Positions 12,268 to 14,970 of a stretch of DNA of 14,970 nucleotides are shown piece after piece. A program made the position numbers and the translations under genes. The stretch comes from Comamonadaceae bacterium. GTDB taxonomy: Bacteria; Pseudomonadota; Gammaproteobacteria; Burkholderiales; Burkholderiaceae_C. Within the stretch, counting starts at the first letter, position 1. Each line of letters begins with the position of its first letter. The notes under the pieces were generated by a model. It did no database searches. It worked only from the letters and a program-made list of their open reading frames with translations, and was not told the origin of the DNA. Location of the stretch: assembly GCA_947374705.1 (NCBI GenBank), contig CANCDA010000039.1:1-14970 (forward strand), in the 5' to 3' direction.

Positions 12268-13722
12268 TCAGTCAGGCGCGGACTTATTGGGCGAAAGGGT
12301 TTTGGGTGGGCTCGGGTATTGTGCATCCCGAATTGACCATTCTACAAAGGCCTCCAGCGCCGGTCGCGCCGCCTGCGCGTTGGGGTGGTTGACGATGGCC
12401 ACCAGCACCTGGCGTTGCCCGCTGAGCGCGTGCACATAACCCGCCAGGGCCACCACATCGCGCAGGCTGCCGCTCTTGAGGTGGGCGCTGCCAGAGGCCT
12501 TGCCCTTGATGCGCTTGAGCGTGCCGTCCACACCGACGATGGGCAGTGAGGCCACCAACTCGGGCATCAGGGGTGAGGCCCAGGCGGTTTGCATCAGGCG
12601 CGCCAAAGCATCGGCACTGATGCGCTCGGTGCGCGACAGGCCCGAGCCGTTGTCCAGCACCGGCGGCTGGGCGTTGCCCATGCGCTCACGCCACCAGTCT
12701 TGCACCAGCGCGCGTGAAACGGCCAAGGTGCCCACGCCTTTACTTTGCCAGCTCAGGGTGAGGAAGAGCTGCTGCGCCATCACGTTGTTGCTGAACTTGT
12801 TGATGTCGCGAATGGTCTCGGCCAGCGTCTCTGAGCTCACGCTGAACGTGGCGTTCAGCCCCGCAGGCACTTGGCCCTCACGCACGCGGCCTGTGAGTTG
12901 CCCGCCCATCTCACGCCACACGCCCTCTACTGCACGCGCGCTGTAGCTGGCCGGGTCAGCGTAGGCCACAGGCCAGATTTTTTCACCGCAACTGGCCGCA
13001 TACGTGCCGCCAAAGCGGATGCGCTTGGTGTCGCTCAGGTCGGCTTTGAGTGCGACGCGGTAGTCGGCGCATTCGCCGTTGACCAGGGGCACGCTGGCCT
13101 GCATCTGCACCCCGGCCAGCGGGGGCTCGAAATGGACCCGTGCCACTTGCGCGGCGCGATCAGGCACAAAGGTCATGACCACCGATTTGAAGTTGAGCAA
13201 GAGCGCATCGGGCGCGGCGTTGTAAGGGCGCAGCGGCTCGCCGTCAAAGTCACCGGGGTTGGGCGCAAGTGTTTCAAACGCGCTGCGGTCGAGCACGATG
13301 TCACCTGCAATCGTTTTGATGCCCAGGCCCTGCACGCGGCGCAGCAAGAGCCACAGCCGCTCCAGTACGAGCTTGGGGTCACCCTGGCCTTTGACATACA
13401 AGTTACCTTGCAAGATGCCGTCTTTCACCGGGCCGTCCATGTGCACCGCTGTGGCCCAGACAAAGGCCGGGCCTAAAGTGTCCAGCGCAGCATAGGTGGT
13501 GACCAGCTTCATCACCGAGGCCGGATTCATGGGCACGTTGGCGCGGTGGCTCAGGCGCGGTGCAGTTTGGCCATCGGCGGCAACCACCAGCAGTGAGACG
13601 GCCTCCAGTGGCACTTTGGCACGGGCCAAGGCGGCGCTGACGGCGGGCGGCAGCGTGCCCTGCGCGTGGGCGCTGCCCGCGAGGGTCACAAAGGTTAGCA
13701 GTAAGACGAGGAGCGCACGCAT
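12268..13722 (-). CDS. dacB: D-alanyl-D-alanine carboxypeptidase/endopeptidase (PBP4, DacB)
   Basis: This is a 484-residue periplasmic serine peptidase of family S13, the class that trims terminal D-Ala and cleaves peptide cross-links in peptidoglycan. A signal peptide (MRALLVLLLTFVTLAGSAHA, cut after AHA at 20) leads to catalytic S69-V-M-K72 (SxxK), S311-N-N313 (SxN) and K416-S-G418, the KSG variant of the third penicillin-binding motif. Between SxxK and SxN lies the large insert typical of PBP4 (about 85-300), with C218 and C245 as a possible disulfide pair. Length agrees with E. coli DacB (477). It heads the minus-strand cluster leading to the diguanylate cyclase. ATG 13722 directly precedes the signal sequence but lacks a clear Shine-Dalgarno. 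It diverges from the EamA exporter with an 82-base gap. Confidence 0.95.
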   Translation of the reverse strand: MRALLVLLLTFVTLAGSAHAQGTLPPAVSAALARAKVPLEAVSLLVVAADGQTAPRLSHRANVPMNPASVMKLVTTYAALDTLGPAFVWATAVHMDGPVKDGILQGNLYVKGQGDPKLVLERLWLLLRRVQGLGIKTIAGDIVLDRSAFETLAPNPGDFDGEPLRPYNAAPDALLLNFKSVVMTFVPDRAAQVARVHFEPPLAGVQMQASVPLVNGECADYRVALKADLSDTKRIRFGGTYAASCGEKIWPVAYADPASYSARAVEGVWREMGGQLTGRVREGQVPAGLNATFSVSSETLAETIRDINKFSNNVMAQQLFLTLSWQSKGVGTLAVSRALVQDWWRERMGNAQPPVLDNGSGLSRTERISADALARLMQTAWASPLMPELVASLPIVGVDGTLKRIKGKASGSAHLKSGSLRDVVALAGYVHALSGQRQVLVAIVNHPNAQAARPALEAFVEWSIRDAQYPSPPKTLSPNKSAPD

Positions 13723-13749
13723 GATTAGGGTAAGGTACTTCTGCCCGCG

Positions 13750-13764
13750 AGTCTAAGTGAGACT
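13750..13764. promoter_or_regulatory. Inverted repeat between dacB and the EamA gene
   Basis: AGTCT-AAGTG-AGACT lies in the 82-base divergent gap, 28 bases from the dacB start and 41 from the EamA start. This is a suitable place for an operator serving either gene. The arms are only five bases, so chance cannot be excluded. Confidence 0.25.
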
Positions 13765-13792
13765 AATTCACCGCAATCACAAGTCAGCCGTC

Positions 13793-13798
13793 GATAAT
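13793..13798 (+). promoter_or_regulatory. Possible -10 hexamer for the EamA gene (GATAAT)
   Basis: GATAAT ends six bases before ATG 13805, the same spacing as at modB. A convincing -35 is not visible. Together with the lack of a Shine-Dalgarno it suggests a nearly leaderless transcript and favours ATG 13805 over the in-frame GTG at 13757. Confidence 0.35.
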
Positions 13799-13804
13799 CT
13801 CACA

Positions 13805-14755
13805 ATGCATTTCCTCCAGCGCTGGTCGCCCAAAACCGTGGGCCTCGTCGCCGCCTTCATCACCGTCGTCATCTGGACGGGCTTCATCGTCATTGCCCGC
13901 GCCTCGGTCAAGGGCACGCTCACGCCGTTTGACATTGGGCTGGCCCGCATCCTCGGTGCCAGTCTGGTGCTGGTGCCGCTGGGGGGGTGGTTGGTGCGGC
14001 AGGATAGTCAGCGGGCATCCAGCTTGTTCGGCCTGTCGCCGCTGTCCCTGCGCATCACCGCCACCTGCGGCGTCTTTGGTGGCTTGGCCTATGCCGCGCT
14101 GGCCTACAGCGGTTTTACCTTTGCCCCGGCGGCCCATGCCTCGGTGCTCATGCCCGGCAGCTTGCCGCTGTGGACCTCCCTCTTGGCCGTGCCGCTGCTG
14201 GGCCTGCGCATCACGCCGGTGCGCGCGCTCGGCCTGGCCTTGATCGTGACGGGCGACCTGCTGGTGGGCGGGGCCAGCCTGCTCAAGGCCTTTGACGGCG
14301 GGCAGGTGTGGAAGGGCGACCTCTTGTTCATGACGGCCTCACTGTGCTGGGCCATCTACAGCGTGCTGACGCGCCGCTACGCGCTGGAGCCGGTGCGTGC
14401 CACCGTGGCCATCACCGTGTTTGCGCTCATGACTTACGTGCCGCTGTACGGCCTGCTCTTGCTCACCGGCGTACTGCACAGCCAGTTGCTGGCAGCACCG
14501 CTGGGCGAGGTGCTGTTCCAGATGGGCTTTCAGGGCCTGGGTTCGGTGGTGATCTCAGGCATCACCTTCAACCTGATGGTGCAACACTACGGCCCGGTGC
14601 GCTCCACCATGATCACGGCTTTGGTGCCCGGCCTGTCGGCACTGGCCTCAGTGTTTGTTCTAGGTGAGCCGCTGTACTGGAACCTGATGGCCGGGCTGGC
14701 GCTGGTGACGGGGGGGATTTTGTTTGGCGTGCGCAAGGTGCAATCAACTAAATAG
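13805..14755 (+). CDS. EamA-family (drug/metabolite transporter superfamily) exporter
   Basis: This 316-residue inner-membrane protein has about ten hydrophobic helices arranged as two EamA repeats. The first spans about residues 10-150 (LVAAFITVVIWTGFIVIARASV to LGLALIVTGDLLVGG) and the second about 165-308 (GDLLFMTASLCWAIYSVLTRRYA to LAGLALVTGGILFGV). Each repeat starts with the family's W-next-to-helix pattern and ends with a V-L-GEPL-type or VTG glycine-rich helix. Family members export amino acids, nucleosides or drugs; substrate cannot be read from the sequence. ATG 13805 is chosen because it directly precedes the first helix; an in-frame GTG at 13757 would add 16 polar residues lying across the inverted repeat. 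It ends six bases from the convergent partial gene at the right edge. Confidence 0.9.
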   Translation: MHFLQRWSPKTVGLVAAFITVVIWTGFIVIARASVKGTLTPFDIGLARILGASLVLVPLGGWLVRQDSQRASSLFGLSPLSLRITATCGVFGGLAYAALAYSGFTFAPAAHASVLMPGSLPLWTSLLAVPLLGLRITPVRALGLALIVTGDLLVGGASLLKAFDGGQVWKGDLLFMTASLCWAIYSVLTRRYALEPVRATVAITVFALMTYVPLYGLLLLTGVLHSQLLAAPLGEVLFQMGFQGLGSVVISGITFNLMVQHYGPVRSTMITALVPGLSALASVFVLGEPLYWNLMAGLALVTGGILFGVRKVQSTK

Positions 14756-14761
14756 CATTCC

Positions 14762-14970
14762 TTACCTTCTTGAACAATCGACAACCAACACCGCGATTTT
14801 GTGTTTCAAAGCCTCGGGCACAGAGGCGATCAACCGCTGCTGTAGCTCTTGTGGCGTCTTGGGTTTGGTGCCGCCGTCGCTGGCTTTGAGCTGACCCGTG
14901 AACCAGAAGACCAAAAAAATGCCATAGCCATCACTGGCCGACTCGCGCCCGTACTTGGCCACCAACTGTT
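14762..14970 (-). CDS. C-terminal end of an unidentified, probably large protein (partial, N-terminus beyond right edge)
   Basis: The frame is open from the right edge to a TAA at 14764-14762 and gives 68 C-terminal residues (from QLVAKYG). The pattern is QLVAKYGRE, then SDGYGIFLVFWF, a polar loop with KPKTPQELQQRL, then KIAVLVVDCSRR. Its alternation of hydrophobic strands around a helix resembles the C-termini of some large defence-associated or nuclease-like proteins (YGIFLVFWF followed by a KI-V-V-D strand), but I cannot name the family and this is only an impression. There is no convincing internal start, so it is read as the tail of a longer gene. It converges on the EamA gene. Confidence 0.6.
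   Translation of the reverse strand, partial: QLVAKYGRESASDGYGIFLVFWFTGQLKASDGGTKPKTPQELQQRLIASVPEALKHKIAVLVVDCSRR

Noticed and set aside
1831..12347. 13-base repeat CCATTCTACAAAG near 1831 and near 12338
   Set aside because: One copy lies in the amgK leader and the other encodes ordinary dacB residues; a match of this length is expected by chance in 15 kb when both strands are counted.
13980..13987. G7 run in the EamA gene (and another near 14710)
   Set aside because: Seven-base runs are common in GC-rich coding DNA, unlike the ten-base tract in the AAA+ gene.
1..14970. CRISPR arrays, tRNA or rRNA genes, insertion sequences, integrases or attachment sites
   Set aside because: No regularly spaced repeats, RNA gene signatures or transposase/integrase frames were seen.

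Overview
The window reads as a chromosomal segment of a beta-proteobacterium, most likely Burkholderiales, family Comamonadaceae. This is inferred from the high GC content, protein styles typical of that family (AmgK, LptD with a beta-proteobacterial layout, a MASE2 diguanylate cyclase, DacB), and a palindromic repeat inside modC that resembles one I recall from Comamonadaceae genomes. No species is claimed. Coding density is very high, and no stretch above 300 bases lacks a gene.

Region 1 (1-661, minus): a HEPN/MNT pair of the HepT/MntA type VII toxin-antitoxin kind. The two genes overlap by one base, and the antitoxin gene runs off the left edge. Region 2 (731-6413): cell-envelope and ribosome housekeeping genes. 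amgK (minus, MurNAc/GlcNAc anomeric kinase of peptidoglycan recycling) diverges from lptD-surA-rsmA (plus), whose reading frames overlap or nearly touch. LptD assembles LPS in the outer membrane, SurA chaperones LptD and other outer-membrane proteins, and RsmA dimethylates 16S rRNA. The usual neighbours pdxA (between surA and rsmA) and murU (next to amgK) are absent here.

Region 3 (6420-9064): a large protein with two AAA+ ATPase domains and no recognised function (minus, strong Shine-Dalgarno, internal C10 tract). It diverges from a 46-residue, single-helix membrane protein with a good ribosome binding site. Region 4 (9054-13722, all minus): dacB, a MASE2-GGDEF diguanylate cyclase, a 28-codon frame that looks like an internally deleted SemiSWEET transporter, modB and modC. 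Genes are packed with overlaps or short gaps. modBC lacks an adjacent modA or modE, and modC carries what looks like an in-frame palindromic repeat. Region 5 (13805-14970): an EamA-family exporter (plus), and then the C-terminus of an unidentified protein (minus) running off the right edge.

Most of the window is ordinary conserved chromosome. The points most worth a second look are the repeat inside modC, the orphan tandem AAA+ ATPase beside a tiny membrane protein, the SemiSWEET remnant, the reduced cysteine set of LptD, and the accessory-looking genes at both edges.
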